Positions 23,272-33,656 are shown, counted from the stretch's first letter. The stretch: DNA of 33,779 nucleotides from an uncultured Desulfobacteraceae bacterium (GCA_903953895.1 CAJBLH010000266.1:1-33779), one strand, 5' to 3'. The notes: a model not told the origin generated them from the letters alone. Made by a program: numbers and translations.

Positions 23272-23677
23272 AGACCGTATTGAAACCTATCTTCAGACAA
23301 TCGCTATGGAAACCGCTGCCATCGTTGATGTTCTGAAGGATTCCGATGAAGAGTTACTCGCGTCTCCTCACCAGATCAAAAGTTGTAAATATTCCCTGAT
23401 CGTGATTTCCGAAGCGATTGCCAATACGCTTCAGCATATTCTTGCCAAAAAATATCACACGCCTATCGGTGGTTATACGGAGGTTTTTATCAAAGCAAAA
23501 AACTTCAAGCTGTTATCGAATGAAATGATTGAAAGGCTGCAGCCGTTCATCCGTTTTCGAAACATGCTGGTTCATCAGTACTGGCGGGTCGATGATACTG
23601 TTTTCCTCAACAATATCAGGGCAGGCGTGTCCGACTTTAAAGGATTCATCCATGACATCAGGAAAATCATCGACTGA
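23264..23677 (+). CDS. hepT: HepT-like HEPN toxin (DUF86)
   Basis: 137 residues, all-helical HEPN domain. The ribonuclease/modification motif RX4HXY is exact: Arg99-Asn-Met-Leu-Val-His104-Gln-Tyr106. Tyr106 is the expected site of AMP addition by the MntA partner encoded just upstream, and Arg99/His104 the RNase residues. A GAGGAAG ribosome-binding site lies within the end of mntA. Both genes look intact, so the system is probably functional. Confidence 0.92.
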   Translation: MDKDRIETYLQTIAMETAAIVDVLKDSDEELLASPHQIKSCKYSLIVISEAIANTLQHILAKKYHTPIGGYTEVFIKAKNFKLLSNEMIERLQPFIRFRNMLVHQYWRVDDTVFLNNIRAGVSDFKGFIHDIRKIID

Positions 23678-23765
23678 CATAAATCCTGTATCGCAGCCAG
23701 CAATTCCCGGAGGCGTCATGAACCAGCATAATTCAACGGTTTAATTCCGGTGCTGGTGGTAAAAT

Positions 23766-23789
23766 AGGAACGGTTTTGAAACCGCCCCT
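23766..23789. repeat. Short palindromic sequence
   Basis: AGG-AAC-GGTTT-TG-AAACC-GCC-CCT: a near-perfect 24-bp palindrome with a mismatched middle of each arm, in the 130-base gap between hepT and the convergent glpK stop. It may be a dispersed REP-like palindrome or a weak bidirectional terminator; no U-run follows. Confidence 0.4.
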
Positions 23790-23808
23790 GCCAGGGTGAC
23801 TTTCTAAC

Positions 23809-25320
23809 CTAATCCACCCAATTCAAAGTTCGATCGACCGCTTTTTTCCATTTTGCATACCCGGCCGCCCGCCGGCTTTCGGTTGTTTCCGCATTCCAGA
23901 CCCGATCCACATGCCAGTACCGACAAAGTTCATCCTTATCGGTCCAGAACCCGACGGCAAGGCCCGCAGCATAGGCAGCCCCCAGAACCGTGGTTTCGGT
24001 GACGACGGGCCGGATCACCGGCACATTCAGGATATCCGCCTGAATCTGCATCAAAAGAGCATTGGCCGTCATGCCGCCATCCACTTTAAGCTGGGTGAGC
24101 CTGACGCCGGAATCCTTTTCCATGGCTTCAACAATGTCTCGAACCTGATAGGAAGTGGCCTCCAGCACGGCTCGGGCCAGATGCCCCTTATGGGCGTACT
24201 GGGTAAGCCCCACAATGACACCGCGGGCATCGGATCGCCAGTATGGCGCAAAAAGTCCGGAAAAAGCCGGCACCAGATAAACGTCGCCGCAATCCGCAAC
24301 TGTCCTGGCAAGCTCTTCGATCTCGGCCGAAGTGGTGATCAGCCCCAGATTGTCCCGCATCCACTGAACCAGAGCACCCGTGATGGACACCGATCCTTCC
24401 AGGCAGTAGCAAGGCTTGTCGGAACCCAGTTGGTAGGCCACCGTGGTAATCAGGCCATGTCGGGACACAATGGGAACCTGACCGGTATTCATCAGCAGAA
24501 ACGCGCCGGTGCCATAGGTGTTTTTGGCTTCTCCGGGAGTAAAACATGTCTGCCCCACCAGGGCCGCCTGCTGATCGCCAAGTGCTGCACAGACCGGAAC
24601 CGCCGCAGACAACGGCCCCGAAGGATCGGTCAGACCCCAGCACCGTTGATCGCTTGATGGAACAATTTTCGGCAGTATCTGTGTCGGAATATTCAGGATG
24701 GAGAGCATATCAGGATCCCAGCTCAGGGTTTTTAAATCCATCAGCAGGGTCCGGCTGGCATTGGTGACATCGGTCACATGCGCCCCGCCGTTCGGGCCGC
24801 CGGTCAACAGCCAGATGATCCAGGAATCCATGGTGCCAAAAAGTGCATTTCCTTCACGGGCCGCTTTCCGGGCTTCCGGAACCTGATCCAGAATCCAGGC
24901 GATCTTCGGCCCGGAAAAATATGTGGCCACGGGAAGCCCTGTTTTCTCCCGGAACCGGTCCGTGCCGCCATCCGCGATCAGTTTCCGACAGATATCGTGG
25001 GTGCGGGTACATTGCCAGACAATGGCATTGTAATAGGGTTTTCCCGACCGTTTGTCCCAGACCACGGTGGTTTCCCGCTGATTGGTGATACCGATGGCTG
25101 CAATATTTTTTCCGTCGATTCCGCCTTTTGCCAGCGCCCCCTGAATCACATCCTGCGTATTCCGCCAGATTTCTTCCGGATCATGCTCGACCCAGCCCGG
25201 TTCGGGATAAATCTGACGATGTTCTTTCTGATCCCAGGCCACAATCCGGCCGGTCCGGTCGAAAATGCTGAATCGCGTGCTGGTCGTTCCCTGATCCACT
25301 GCGCCGATATAGGATGTCAT
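23809..25320 (-). CDS. glpK: Glycerol kinase
   Basis: 503 residues, full family length. FGGY-family kinase phosphorylating glycerol to sn-glycerol 3-phosphate with ATP in the cytoplasm. Visible signatures: [14 protein letters not shown] at the N-terminus (phosphate-binding), [13 protein letters not shown] and [22 protein letters not shown], and [20 protein letters not shown] near the C-terminus. The start ATG at 25320 is preceded by GGGAGGTG. No glpF, glpD or glpR is adjacent, so it stands alone here. A TATAAT -10 lies about 40 bases upstream. Confidence 0.97.
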   Translation of the reverse strand: MTSYIGAVDQGTTSTRFSIFDRTGRIVAWDQKEHRQIYPEPGWVEHDPEEIWRNTQDVIQGALAKGGIDGKNIAAIGITNQRETTVVWDKRSGKPYYNAIVWQCTRTHDICRKLIADGGTDRFREKTGLPVATYFSGPKIAWILDQVPEARKAAREGNALFGTMDSWIIWLLTGGPNGGAHVTDVTNASRTLLMDLKTLSWDPDMLSILNIPTQILPKIVPSSDQRCWGLTDPSGPLSAAVPVCAALGDQQAALVGQTCFTPGEAKNTYGTGAFLLMNTGQVPIVSRHGLITTVAYQLGSDKPCYCLEGSVSITGALVQWMRDNLGLITTSAEIEELARTVADCGDVYLVPAFSGLFAPYWRSDARGVIVGLTQYAHKGHLARAVLEATSYQVRDIVEAMEKDSGVRLTQLKVDGGMTANALLMQIQADILNVPVIRPVVTETTVLGAAYAAGLAVGFWTDKDELCRYWHVDRVWNAETTESRRAAGYAKWKKAVDRTLNWVD

Positions 25321-25657
25321 GTCGTTTCACCTCCCTTTGGAATTCATATACGGATGAAGTCATTATACAGAAACATGACGATAAAACAGCAAAAAAAATG
25401 GGCTCGACGCCGGGGGGGTTTTATTTTATCGCTTATACCTCGACTTTGTACATTTTTATGACATGGTGGCCCACCTACCAGTTAATTTGTGCCATGCTCT
25501 TTGATAAATTTTCCAAAAGTCTTTTTTGAACTGAAAAACATTTCTTGATCATTCTGTTTGTTGACAGGAGAAGTTACCCATGGCAATAAACTGCTCAGGG
25601 ATAGGGATGTTGAGAGGATAGCCGTACGAAACTCCGTGAAGGTGAAATCCAGGACAT
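25321..25657. other. Divergent intergenic region glpK / membrane PAS gene
   Basis: About 340 bases. On the minus strand a perfect TATAAT (25362-25367) lies well placed for glpK, but no good -35 is seen at 16-18 bases. Other features are a GGTGG-C-CCACC palindrome (around 25467), a run of seven G near 25412, and a TTGACA at 25561-25566 with only a weak -10 (CAATAA). No gene is seen. Confidence 0.4.
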
Positions 25658-26917
25658 ATGAATTTACTTGATTTACGAACCATATTATTTACAAATTTAA
25701 TCACGAATTGCCTGTGTGTGTCGGTCCTCGGGTTTCTGTGGATTCAAAATCGAAAGCGATTCAAAGGGTTGTTTTATTGGGTGGCGGACTATTGTTTTCA
25801 GGCAGGCGCTCTGTTCATGATTTTTCTGCGCGGAATCATCCCGGATTGGATTTCCCTGGTTCTCCCCAACATGCTGGTGATTACCGGCGCTTTTCTGGGA
25901 TATGCGGGTCTGGAACGTTTTGTTGGAAAACAGAGCCGACAGATTCATAATTATGTTCTGCTGATCATTTTCACCTGTCTTCAAATCCATTTTGTCTTTA
26001 TTGCACCCAACTTGTCGGCGCGAAAGCTCATTACTTCAACTGGCGTGCTGATCCTCTGCGCGCAGTGCGTCTGGCTCATGACATACCGAGTTTCTCCTGG
26101 CATGCGACGGATGGCGTTGGGTACTGGCCTGGTTTTTGGCGGGTTTTGCCTGGTCAGTCTCATCCGAATCGCCGTTATCGTTTCCAGTCCCCAATCAGAT
26201 AATGATTTCTTCAAATCCGATCTATATGATTTGCTGATGATAAGCTGCTACGAAATGCTTCTCATTCTGCTTTCCTACAGTCTGACCTTGATGGTGAATG
26301 GCAGACTTATCAGGGAAATCCATACTCAGGAAGAGAAATTTTCCAAAGCATTTCATTCATCGCCTTATTCCATTACACTCACCAGACTGGCTGATGGTCA
26401 TTTTCTGGAAATCAATGACGGCTTTTTGAAAATAATGGGTTATCGGTATGATGAGGTGATCGGAAAAACAACGGTTGACCTAAAACTCTGGGAAAATGAT
26501 GAAAACCGAAAATGTGTTATCGATGAATTATCCCGGAATCAAAAAGTACGAGATGCGGAATATCGGTTTCGGAAAAAGACTGGCGAAACATTCATCGGGC
26601 TTTTTTCAGCGGAAACCATCATGATTGATGACAGTCCATGGGTTTTATCGGTCATTGTCGATATTTCTTTACGCAAAGACGCCGAACGGGAACGCGAAAA
26701 ACTGATTGGAGAACTCAAAGACGCTCTTTCTGAAGTCAAACAGTTAAGCGGCCTGCTGCCTATCTGTAGCTATTGCAAAAAAATTCGTGATGACAAGGGA
26801 TACTGGAATCAAATTGAAGCTTATATCGCCGAGTACTCCGAGGCGGAGTTCAGCCACGGTATCTGTAAAGAGTGTGCAGAAAAACACTTTCCAGGTATGA
26901 ATCTATACGATGCGTGA
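25658..26917 (+). CDS. Membrane PAS sensor with C-terminal CxxC...CxxC module
   Basis: 419 residues. The N-terminal ~225 residues contain about seven hydrophobic segments, forming an integral membrane input. A PAS domain spans about 230-345 (FSKAFHSSPYSITLTRLADG...YRYDEVIGKTTVDL), then a short coiled coil (EREREKLIGELKDALSEVKQ). The last ~55 residues carry LSGLLPICSYCKKIRDDKGY and, about 40 residues after the first Cys pair, ICKECAEKHFP, a putative zinc-binding four-cysteine module often seen at the end of PAS or receiver proteins in this group. There is no kinase, GGDEF or DNA-binding domain, so output is by the cysteine module or partner binding. AGGA precedes the ATG. Its last 15 bases overlap the convergent hybrid-kinase gene. 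Confidence 0.85.
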   Translation: MNLLDLRTILFTNLITNCLCVSVLGFLWIQNRKRFKGLFYWVADYCFQAGALFMIFLRGIIPDWISLVLPNMLVITGAFLGYAGLERFVGKQSRQIHNYVLLIIFTCLQIHFVFIAPNLSARKLITSTGVLILCAQCVWLMTYRVSPGMRRMALGTGLVFGGFCLVSLIRIAVIVSSPQSDNDFFKSDLYDLLMISCYEMLLILLSYSLTLMVNGRLIREIHTQEEKFSKAFHSSPYSITLTRLADGHFLEINDGFLKIMGYRYDEVIGKTTVDLKLWENDENRKCVIDELSRNQKVRDAEYRFRKKTGETFIGLFSAETIMIDDSPWVLSVIVDISLRKDAEREREKLIGELKDALSEVKQLSGLLPICSYCKKIRDDKGYWNQIEAYIAEYSEAEFSHGICKECAEKHFPGMNLYDA

Positions 26918-29425
26918 AACGTTTTTATCCGATAGTACGCGGCTGATAACTTCAGCAAGCCCCTTCAACTGATATGGTTTCCCCAGAAACGCATTGGGGA
27001 GTTCAGGATGTTCCTCTGTCATCACCTGAGCCTCGTCGAAGCCGCTGGAAAGGATGACCGGAATTTCCGGCGATATTTTACGCAGCGCCGCCAGCGTGTC
27101 CCATCCATTCATGCGAGGCATGGTCAAATCAGAAAGAACGCAGCATATCTCACCCTGATGTCGCTGAAACACCTCAACCGCCTCGACACCATCCTTTGCA
27201 TCCAATACGGTAAAGCCAATGCGCTTCAACATTGTCATGACCAACTGGCACACATCCGGTTCGTCTTCGACGACCAGCACCGCACCGGTCCATTTGATTT
27301 CAGTATCTTTACCCGCTTTTTTCAAAGAAAACGGAAGGGCTTCGGCGGATACCGGCAAAAAAACCCGAAAGACACTTCCCCGACCCGGGCGACTCTCGAC
27401 GGTAATCCCGCCATCATGAGCGTTTACTATCCCGACAACCACGGATAGACCCAATCCCCGGCCGGTAAACTTCGTGGTGTAAAACGGATCGAATATCTTT
27501 TCGATATCTTGATTTCTGATGCCACATCCCGTATCCATGATTTCCAGACACGCATAGACGCTTTCTTTCGGCTGCCAGTCGATCGGAAATCGTCTTGCTG
27601 CGGGAATATTTTCATGCGGAACCGTCTTGACCGACAGGGTGATGGTTCCGGGCTTTTCATCGGCGGCTTCCCAGGCATTGGTGATCAGATTGGTTAAAAT
27701 CAACTGAATCTGGTGCTTATTTGCCTTGATCACCGGCCCGGTTGCCAGTAGATCGGATGTAAAGATGATGTCTTTCGGAATTAAAGCCTCGAGCTGGGGC
27801 AGGCTGAGGCGGCACGTCTCGGATGCATCCAGCGGTTCCCGTTTGCCGGGTGTCTGTCCGAGATAAGTCAGCATCAGGCTGCTCATCTGCGCCGCTTTGC
27901 CGGCTGCTTTCTGTGAACTGGCCAAGGGTTTTGCTATATCCGAATCCTGAGGCAGATCATTCATGGCCATTTCAAGATTTCCCATTACAACATAGAGCTG
28001 ATTGTTGAAATGGTGTGCGATAGCGCCCGCCATACGGCCCAGGCTTTCAGCTTTTTGGGCCTGTTGCAATCGATATTCCAGTTCTTTCCTTTCTGCCTCC
28101 AACCGTTTTTCGTTGGTAATGTCGCGCTGTGTTCCGGTCCAGATAATATCACCATTTTCCAACATCCTGGGCAAAGACTCCATATGCATGAATCTGACTT
28201 GATCATCAACGATGAACCGTCCTTCCCACTGAAATGAACCCCCTGTTTTTCTGGCTGTTTCATTTGTCTCGATCAAATGGTTTATATCTTCGGGATGGAT
28301 GCAATCAAACGCCATCTTTGGATTTTTCAAGACTTCATCGCAGTCAACCGCCATCATCTCACAAAAACGCGGGCTGACATAATCGAAAACAACATCGCCT
28401 TCAGACTTCATCCTCATTTTATAGATGCCGACCGGGATTTGCGCCACCATTTCATCATAGGCGAGTTTACTTTCCTGCAATGCCGTCTCCGCCTGCATGC
28501 GCTCGCTGATGTCGCGCACTATCGCAAACATGACTTTTTTCCCCTTCCATGTATAAGGCCCCCCCACAATTTCTACGGGAAAGACGGTCCCATCTTTTTT
28601 CTTGTGAAATCGTAGCGGAATATAGGTGGTTCCATCAGATATCGCCTGTCGGGTGGCTTGATCCGATTCCTGGTGCTGCACCGTAATATCGTGAATGGTC
28701 ATTTGGCCCATGAGTTCCGTCTTGCTGTATCCATAAAGCTTTACATAGGCGTCGTTGACATCCAGAAATCGCAGCGTCTGCAGATCAAAGATGCTGATCG
28801 CATTCAGTTCGTTATGAAAAAGCACCCGGTATTTTTCTTCGCTCTCCTGCAGCGTATTCTCTGCCAGTTTGCGTTCGGTGATATCGCTGATGGCCACCAG
28901 AAGCTGTGGATCGACGGATTCCGATCGGATGGACTTGGGAGTTGTCAGCTTAGCTGCGGATAATTGCCCGAAAACCGGTACTCCGGACTTGGAAAGAAGA
29001 CCGAATTCCAGTTTTTTTCCATCAGGATGTTTAAAAAAAGAGCGGAATCGTGATAGAAACACCTGACGGTCCGATGGGTTCAGAAACTCGCTCAATCCCC
29101 TGCCCATGACCTTGTCGGGGTCTATTCCCACCATGTTGCAGAATGTCTCATTGACTTTGTTGATCGTTGCATTTTCATCGAGCACCAGGTAGCCGACTGG
29201 CGCCTGATGGAAAAGAATCCCGAATCGGTCTCTGGAATGCGTCAAGTCTTCCTGTGATCGCTGCAACTCCTCGTTTTGTATTTGAAGTTCGATTTGATGA
29301 ACCTGTAGTTCATGAATCAATCTTGCAGCTTTTTCAGCAGAAAGCGCCTGATGCGACGAACTGTCTTCAGGAGTCAGAGCCTCGGCCTTCCTCCGCAATG
29401 CGTCGAGCGAGTCCATAGCGTTCAA
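26903..29425 (-). CDS. Multi-PAS hybrid histidine kinase with receiver
   Basis: About 840 residues. Order: coiled coil (about 30-65, HELQVHQIELQIQNEELQRS), three PAS domains (about 68-190, 200-320, 325-450), phospho-acceptor His in GRMAGAIAHHFNNQL (about 470), ATPase domain with DTGCGI and GRGLGLS, and a C-terminal receiver with Asp in CVLSDLTMPRMNG. It is cytoplasmic, with no membrane segments. A TTG start at 29425 has GGAGAG seven bases upstream; the ATG at 29416 is the alternative. Next upstream is the CheB-CheR-PAS fusion, which has no kinase of its own, so the two probably work together. Its C-terminal ~240 residues are a close paralogue of the truncated gene at 32913-33620. Confidence 0.92.
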   Translation of the reverse strand: MNAMDSLDALRRKAEALTPEDSSSHQALSAEKAARLIHELQVHQIELQIQNEELQRSQEDLTHSRDRFGILFHQAPVGYLVLDENATINKVNETFCNMVGIDPDKVMGRGLSEFLNPSDRQVFLSRFRSFFKHPDGKKLEFGLLSKSGVPVFGQLSAAKLTTPKSIRSESVDPQLLVAISDITERKLAENTLQESEEKYRVLFHNELNAISIFDLQTLRFLDVNDAYVKLYGYSKTELMGQMTIHDITVQHQESDQATRQAISDGTTYIPLRFHKKKDGTVFPVEIVGGPYTWKGKKVMFAIVRDISERMQAETALQESKLAYDEMVAQIPVGIYKMRMKSEGDVVFDYVSPRFCEMMAVDCDEVLKNPKMAFDCIHPEDINHLIETNETARKTGGSFQWEGRFIVDDQVRFMHMESLPRMLENGDIIWTGTQRDITNEKRLEAERKELEYRLQQAQKAESLGRMAGAIAHHFNNQLYVVMGNLEMAMNDLPQDSDIAKPLASSQKAAGKAAQMSSLMLTYLGQTPGKREPLDASETCRLSLPQLEALIPKDIIFTSDLLATGPVIKANKHQIQLILTNLITNAWEAADEKPGTITLSVKTVPHENIPAARRFPIDWQPKESVYACLEIMDTGCGIRNQDIEKIFDPFYTTKFTGRGLGLSVVVGIVNAHDGGITVESRPGRGSVFRVFLPVSAEALPFSLKKAGKDTEIKWTGAVLVVEDEPDVCQLVMTMLKRIGFTVLDAKDGVEAVEVFQRHQGEICCVLSDLTMPRMNGWDTLAALRKISPEIPVILSSGFDEAQVMTEEHPELPNAFLGKPYQLKGLAEVISRVLSDKNVSRIV

Positions 29426-29466
29426 TTATCAGCTCTCCATAAACGGTTATCATTCAGCTTCTTCAT
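29422..29466 (-). other. Possible 14-codon leader ORF before the hybrid kinase
   Basis: The minus strand shows ATG (29466), MKKLNDNRLWRADN and TGA, with AGGA upstream. The TGA overlaps the TTG start of the kinase gene (TTGA), an arrangement that could couple translation. It is short enough to occur by chance. Confidence 0.2.
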
Positions 29467-29507
29467 TGTCACATCCTGTGGTGGATCAGACAATCCTTCG
29501 TGAAAAA

Positions 29508-32500
29508 TTAAATCGTTTTCAGCGATTTTTCATGAAGAATTCTGTTGGTGATATCCTCAAAAGTGGTATAAATCTGAAACGGCTTTTTTTCTCCATCTTG
29601 AAATTCCGGTGTGGCATTCACCAATATCCATCGCGTCGAGTCGCTTGTCGGACTGAAGACACCCATCACAAATCCAAAAACCGGTTTTCCGGTGGACAAG
29701 GCGACCATCGATGGGTGATCCGCACCGTCAAGAGGTGTTCCATCTTCTCGGAGAGTCTTCCACCGAGTATCCATCGAAGTCCGCCCCAGTATCTGATCGA
29801 GGCTGAGCCCCAGTATCTTTTCCGCAGATGGATTGGCGGAAATGATTTTTCCATCGGCATTCTGGTAAACAACCCCTTGAGCCATCGTTTCAAAGAGATT
29901 TCGATATTTTGCTTCACTGGCTTTAAGATCGGTTTCAATGCGTCTTTTTCCGGCTACATCTTCAAACGTAACTGCCAATCGCGCATCCGGCAATCGAAAC
30001 GCATGAATACGATAAGCTCCATGGATTCGGCTATCCTGGTAGCTCATATTTTCGATATAGCAAGGTTCACCGGTTTCGATTACGGCATATAAGCAATTCT
30101 TAAATCCGCTTTCTTTAGCGCCCGGCCAGATATCATCGAAACGACGCCCCTTCCAAACTTCCAAATGGATTCCGGTCAACCGTTCGGCTTCCGGGTTGGT
30201 GTTTTCCAGAACCAGTTCACCGGCCTCATTTCGTACATAGATGAACAGACCCGCAGGCATATAGGTGCTGATGTCCTGATAGATTTGAATACTTTGATTG
30301 ACACGGCTCTGAATGTGTTTCAGCTCCGTGATATCCACAAAGGTGAGAACAACACCTGAAAACAGGTTTTCTCCGATCTGATAAGGAATCGCACGGGTCA
30401 GATAACTACTGCCATCGTCGGCTCGAACATTTTTCTCGATCAACTGATTGCTTCTTAAAACCATACGAACGGTTTCAACCGGATCAAAGTCAATAAGACG
30501 ATGAGACAGATGCGTGATGGGGCGACCAACGTCCTTTTCCATGATGTTGAAAATACGCTTGATTTCAGGCGAGAATCGGCGGATTTCCAGATCTTCATCC
30601 AGCAGCAGGGTGCCGATCTGCGTGCTGGTCAGCAAATTGTCTACATCATTGTTCAGTTCGGTCAGCTCGAGAATTTTTTTCTGATATTCAGTATTGACGG
30701 TGTACAATTCTTCATTGGTGGATTGCAATTCTTCATTGGTGCTTTGCAGCTCTTCGTTACTGGCCAGCAGTTCTTCGTTGGTGGCTTGCAGTTCCTCGTT
30801 GGAAGTTTCCAACTCTTCGATGGTGGCCTGAAGGTTCTCCCGTGCAAACTGCAGTTCCTGATCCAGGTCCTGAATCCGCTGTTTTGCCTCCTCTCCCAAA
30901 TCATAAGAAGTTCCTTCTGTTACAACAGCCCCAAATTCCTGTTTACTTTCTTCAAAGAAAACCGCTACGAACTGTTCATATCCTTTTTTCCATGGCATCG
31001 GCACAATACGCATGCGAATGTTGCGGTTCATATCCATGTTTCTGATGCGGATATTGGTATATGAGATTTCCTCTCGGGTACGGAACACCTTTTGAATTCC
31101 GGTTGCCAGTGGGATGGCCAGGTCTTTTGTCGCCATTCGCGTGATGTCGAAATGCATCCGGCCTGAAGGAACCGTAAAATATCCTTCCGTGTTTCCAATA
31201 ACATGCAGAATTTCCATCTGTTCATTGACAATCACCGCAAGGGGAAAATATTGCGCGGCCACCAGATCCAGAAACCCCCTGATCATTTGATTGTCGTCTG
31301 GGCCTGAATGCCGTGGACTGCTGTTTCGAACCGAATAAGGTTGAATCCGATAGACAGAGTCCCCCCTCATCGGCATCGGAATATCTTTTCGAAGTGAACG
31401 CGATTTTCCTTTCGATCGGAAAATTTTATATTTGGCGTGCAGCGTCTCGAAACAATCGGACATATCGCCGATCGTTTCACTGCTTCCCAAGAACAACAGC
31501 CCTTGCGGATTCAGCGAAAAATTAAACATTTCCAAAGCTTTTTGCTGAAGTATGGGCTGAAGATAAATCAGCAGATTTCTGCAACTGACCAGATCGGTAT
31601 TGGTAAAGGGCGGATCCCGGACCAGATTGTGCTGAGCAAAAACCACCATTTCTCGTATGTGCCGGACGATCTGATAGTTATCCTCTTTCCGATAAAAATA
31701 TTTGCTCAATAACTGGGGACTCAAATCGGCTGCAATGCTTTCCGGATAAATTCCGTTGCTGGCCGCCAGAATGGCATCCCGATCGATATCTGTGGCGAAT
31801 ATTTTGATATCACGACTTATTTTTTCCTTTTCCATCGCTTCTTTAGCCAGTATGGCAATGGTATATGCCTCTTCGCCTGTTGAACATCCGGAAATCCAGA
31901 ACCGAATTTCGCGACTCCGGTCACGATGAAGAATATCCGGAAGACATGCCGTGGCCAACTCGTTCATCGCTTCGGAATCACGAAAAAAACTGGTCACACC
32001 GATCAGCAGCTCCCGGTAAAGGGTCATCAACTCGCCCGGATAGGTCTGAATATATCGAACGTAATCCCGCAGATCGTCCATGCGGTTGACGGTCATACGC
32101 CGTTCGATCCGGCGGGTGATGGTGCTGGGTTTGTAGTATGTGAAATCGACCTTGGTCTTTTCGCGCAACTCGGCGAAAATGCGCGTCAGGTTGTCTTCGT
32201 CGCTGAGGAGCGTTTCAGATCGTTTTTCCCGAGACGCATAGGGGTGGTCAACAAAAGACATCAACTGATCCGGCATATCTTCCGGATTCAGGATAAAGTC
32301 CGCAACTCCCGTAGAAATGGCAGCTCTGGGCATACCATCGAATTTAGCACTTTCCGGACTGTGTACCATCACCATTCCGCCAAATTCCTTGACGGCCCGA
32401 ACTCCTCGAGTGCCATCGCTGCCGGTTCCGGACAAAATAACGGCAACGGCCCGCTCAGCCTGATCTTCAGCCAGAGATCTCAGGAATATATCGATGGGAA

Positions 32501-32837
32501 GGTTGATGCCTCGGTTTGGTTCCTGATCCTTCAACAGAAGTTTGCCGTGAAAAATGGTCAGATTCTTTTTGGGAGGAATCAGGTAAATATGGTTGGTGTC
32601 TACCACCATGCCATCTTCGGCGCGTTGAACCCGCATCTCGGTTTTTTTGGACAGCAGTTCGACCATCAGACTTTTGTAGTCCGGTGCAAGATGCTGAACC
32701 ACGATAAACGCAAGCCCGCTTTCAGGCTGCATATGTGTAAAAAAGGCTTCGATGGCCTCGAGCCCTCCGGCGGATGCGCCGATGCCAACATAATGGGTGG
32801 GATTTTGTTTCTCGATGGTGATGGAGGGATCATTCAT
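29508..32837 (-). CDS. CheB-CheR fusion with PAS domains
   Basis: 1109 residues. A CheB methylesterase domain (about 15-195) has [20 protein letters not shown] and LSGTGSDGT, giving the Ser-His-Asp triad; there is no receiver in front. A CheR methyltransferase domain (about 215-480) has [10 protein letters not shown] and [17 protein letters not shown]. Then come a PAS-like region (about 510-640), a long heptad-repeat coiled coil (about 660-730) and three PAS domains (about 735-855, 865-975, 985-1100). It stops without a kinase domain. Such fusions are thought to adjust methylation of chemoreceptor-like or other sensor proteins, or act as signalling scaffolds. No chemoreceptor or CheA is nearby. 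ATG at 32837 with AGGCAGG upstream. The hybrid kinase follows after 82 bases. Confidence 0.93.
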   Translation of the reverse strand: MNDPSITIEKQNPTHYVGIGASAGGLEAIEAFFTHMQPESGLAFIVVQHLAPDYKSLMVELLSKKTEMRVQRAEDGMVVDTNHIYLIPPKKNLTIFHGKLLLKDQEPNRGINLPIDIFLRSLAEDQAERAVAVILSGTGSDGTRGVRAVKEFGGMVMVHSPESAKFDGMPRAAISTGVADFILNPEDMPDQLMSFVDHPYASREKRSETLLSDEDNLTRIFAELREKTKVDFTYYKPSTITRRIERRMTVNRMDDLRDYVRYIQTYPGELMTLYRELLIGVTSFFRDSEAMNELATACLPDILHRDRSREIRFWISGCSTGEEAYTIAILAKEAMEKEKISRDIKIFATDIDRDAILAASNGIYPESIAADLSPQLLSKYFYRKEDNYQIVRHIREMVVFAQHNLVRDPPFTNTDLVSCRNLLIYLQPILQQKALEMFNFSLNPQGLLFLGSSETIGDMSDCFETLHAKYKIFRSKGKSRSLRKDIPMPMRGDSVYRIQPYSVRNSSPRHSGPDDNQMIRGFLDLVAAQYFPLAVIVNEQMEILHVIGNTEGYFTVPSGRMHFDITRMATKDLAIPLATGIQKVFRTREEISYTNIRIRNMDMNRNIRMRIVPMPWKKGYEQFVAVFFEESKQEFGAVVTEGTSYDLGEEAKQRIQDLDQELQFARENLQATIEELETSNEELQATNEELLASNEELQSTNEELQSTNEELYTVNTEYQKKILELTELNNDVDNLLTSTQIGTLLLDEDLEIRRFSPEIKRIFNIMEKDVGRPITHLSHRLIDFDPVETVRMVLRSNQLIEKNVRADDGSSYLTRAIPYQIGENLFSGVVLTFVDITELKHIQSRVNQSIQIYQDISTYMPAGLFIYVRNEAGELVLENTNPEAERLTGIHLEVWKGRRFDDIWPGAKESGFKNCLYAVIETGEPCYIENMSYQDSRIHGAYRIHAFRLPDARLAVTFEDVAGKRRIETDLKASEAKYRNLFETMAQGVVYQNADGKIISANPSAEKILGLSLDQILGRTSMDTRWKTLREDGTPLDGADHPSMVALSTGKPVFGFVMGVFSPTSDSTRWILVNATPEFQDGEKKPFQIYTTFEDITNRILHEKSLKTI
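30700..30835 (-). repeat. 21-bp tandem repeats encoding TNEELQS-type heptads
   Basis: Inside the CheB-CheR gene the coding strand repeats a 21-base unit about six times, giving [21 protein letters not shown], then [18 protein letters not shown]. It forms a parallel coiled coil between the methyltransferase half and the PAS domains. Near-identical units make this stretch prone to copy-number change in steps of seven residues. Confidence 0.7.
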
Positions 32838-32912
32838 GCGTACCTGCCTTTGAACTGGAAACTTTCCTGCAACGCCCTCTCCTGCAGAGAAGGCCGAAGG
32901 ATTCCTATAAAA

Positions 32913-33620
32913 CTATTGTTCGTTATTTGCAAGTACGCGGTTGATGATTTCTCCAAGCACCTTGATCTGATAGGGTTTACCCAGAAACGCATCAGGGCGT
33001 TCAAGGTGATCTTCCGCCATCACCTGAGCCTCATCGTAGCCGCTCGACAGGATGACCGGAATTTTCGGCGATATACCGCGAAGCGCTGCCAGTGTCTCCC
33101 AACCGTCCATCCGCGGCATCGTCAAGTCGGAAAGAACACAGCGGATCTCATGCTGGTGTTGCTGAAACACTTCCACCGCCTCGACACCGTCTTTTGCTTC
33201 AAGCGCGGAATATCCCAGACGACCCAGCATGATCCTGGCCATGTTGCGCACCATCGGGTCATCTTCGACCACCAGCACCGTACCGGCTCCGGTAATTTCC
33301 GGAATGCCGCCGGTTTTTTCCAGAGAAATGGCCACGGCTTCGGCGGATACCGGCAGAAAAACCCGAAAAATGCTGCCCCTGCCCACGCTGCTTTCAACCG
33401 TTATTCCCCCGCACTGAGTACCGACCATTCCCAGCACTGTGGGTAACCCCAGCCCCCGGCCGGTAAATTTTGTGGTAAAAAACGGATCAAAGAGCTTTAC
33501 AATATCTTCAGTTGCAATCCCGCATCCCGTATCCGAGACTTCTAGGCAGGCATAGATACGCTCTTTCGGGTGCCAATCCACAGGAAAGCGGTTTAAATCA
33601 GGAATATGCTCCGAAGCCAC
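32913..33620 (-). pseudogene. 5'-truncated hybrid-kinase paralogue (partial HATPase + receiver)
   Basis: The 235-codon frame (GTG at 33620) matches the C-terminal part of the hybrid kinase at 26903-29425 nearly end to end (FPxDWxPKE..YACLE, TTKFTGRGLGL, CVLSDLTMPRM). Homology continues upstream to about 33635 (ISVKTV) and then stops; an in-frame TAA lies at 33648-33650. The PAS domains, the phospho-acceptor His and the N-box of the ATPase are missing, so it cannot be a working kinase. The receiver (about 112-232) has all its key residues and could still be made as a stand-alone receiver. Its stop is 75 bases before the CheB-CheR start, on the same strand. Confidence 0.75.
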
Positions 33621-33656
33621 TGTTTTGACACTTATATCGTATCGTTGTTAAATATC

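Noticed and set aside
25558-25657. Possible riboswitch before the membrane PAS gene
   Set aside because: The leader does not show the conserved cyclic-di-GMP or other riboswitch core that I know, and no clear expression platform was seen.
30700-30835. Tandem 21-bp repeat as a non-coding satellite
   Set aside because: It is in frame within the CheB-CheR gene and encodes regular coiled-coil heptads known from this protein family.
31926-33446. 506-codon plus-strand open frame across the CheB-CheR start and the kinase remnant
   Set aside because: Antisense to two clear protein-coding homologies; long only because of codon bias.
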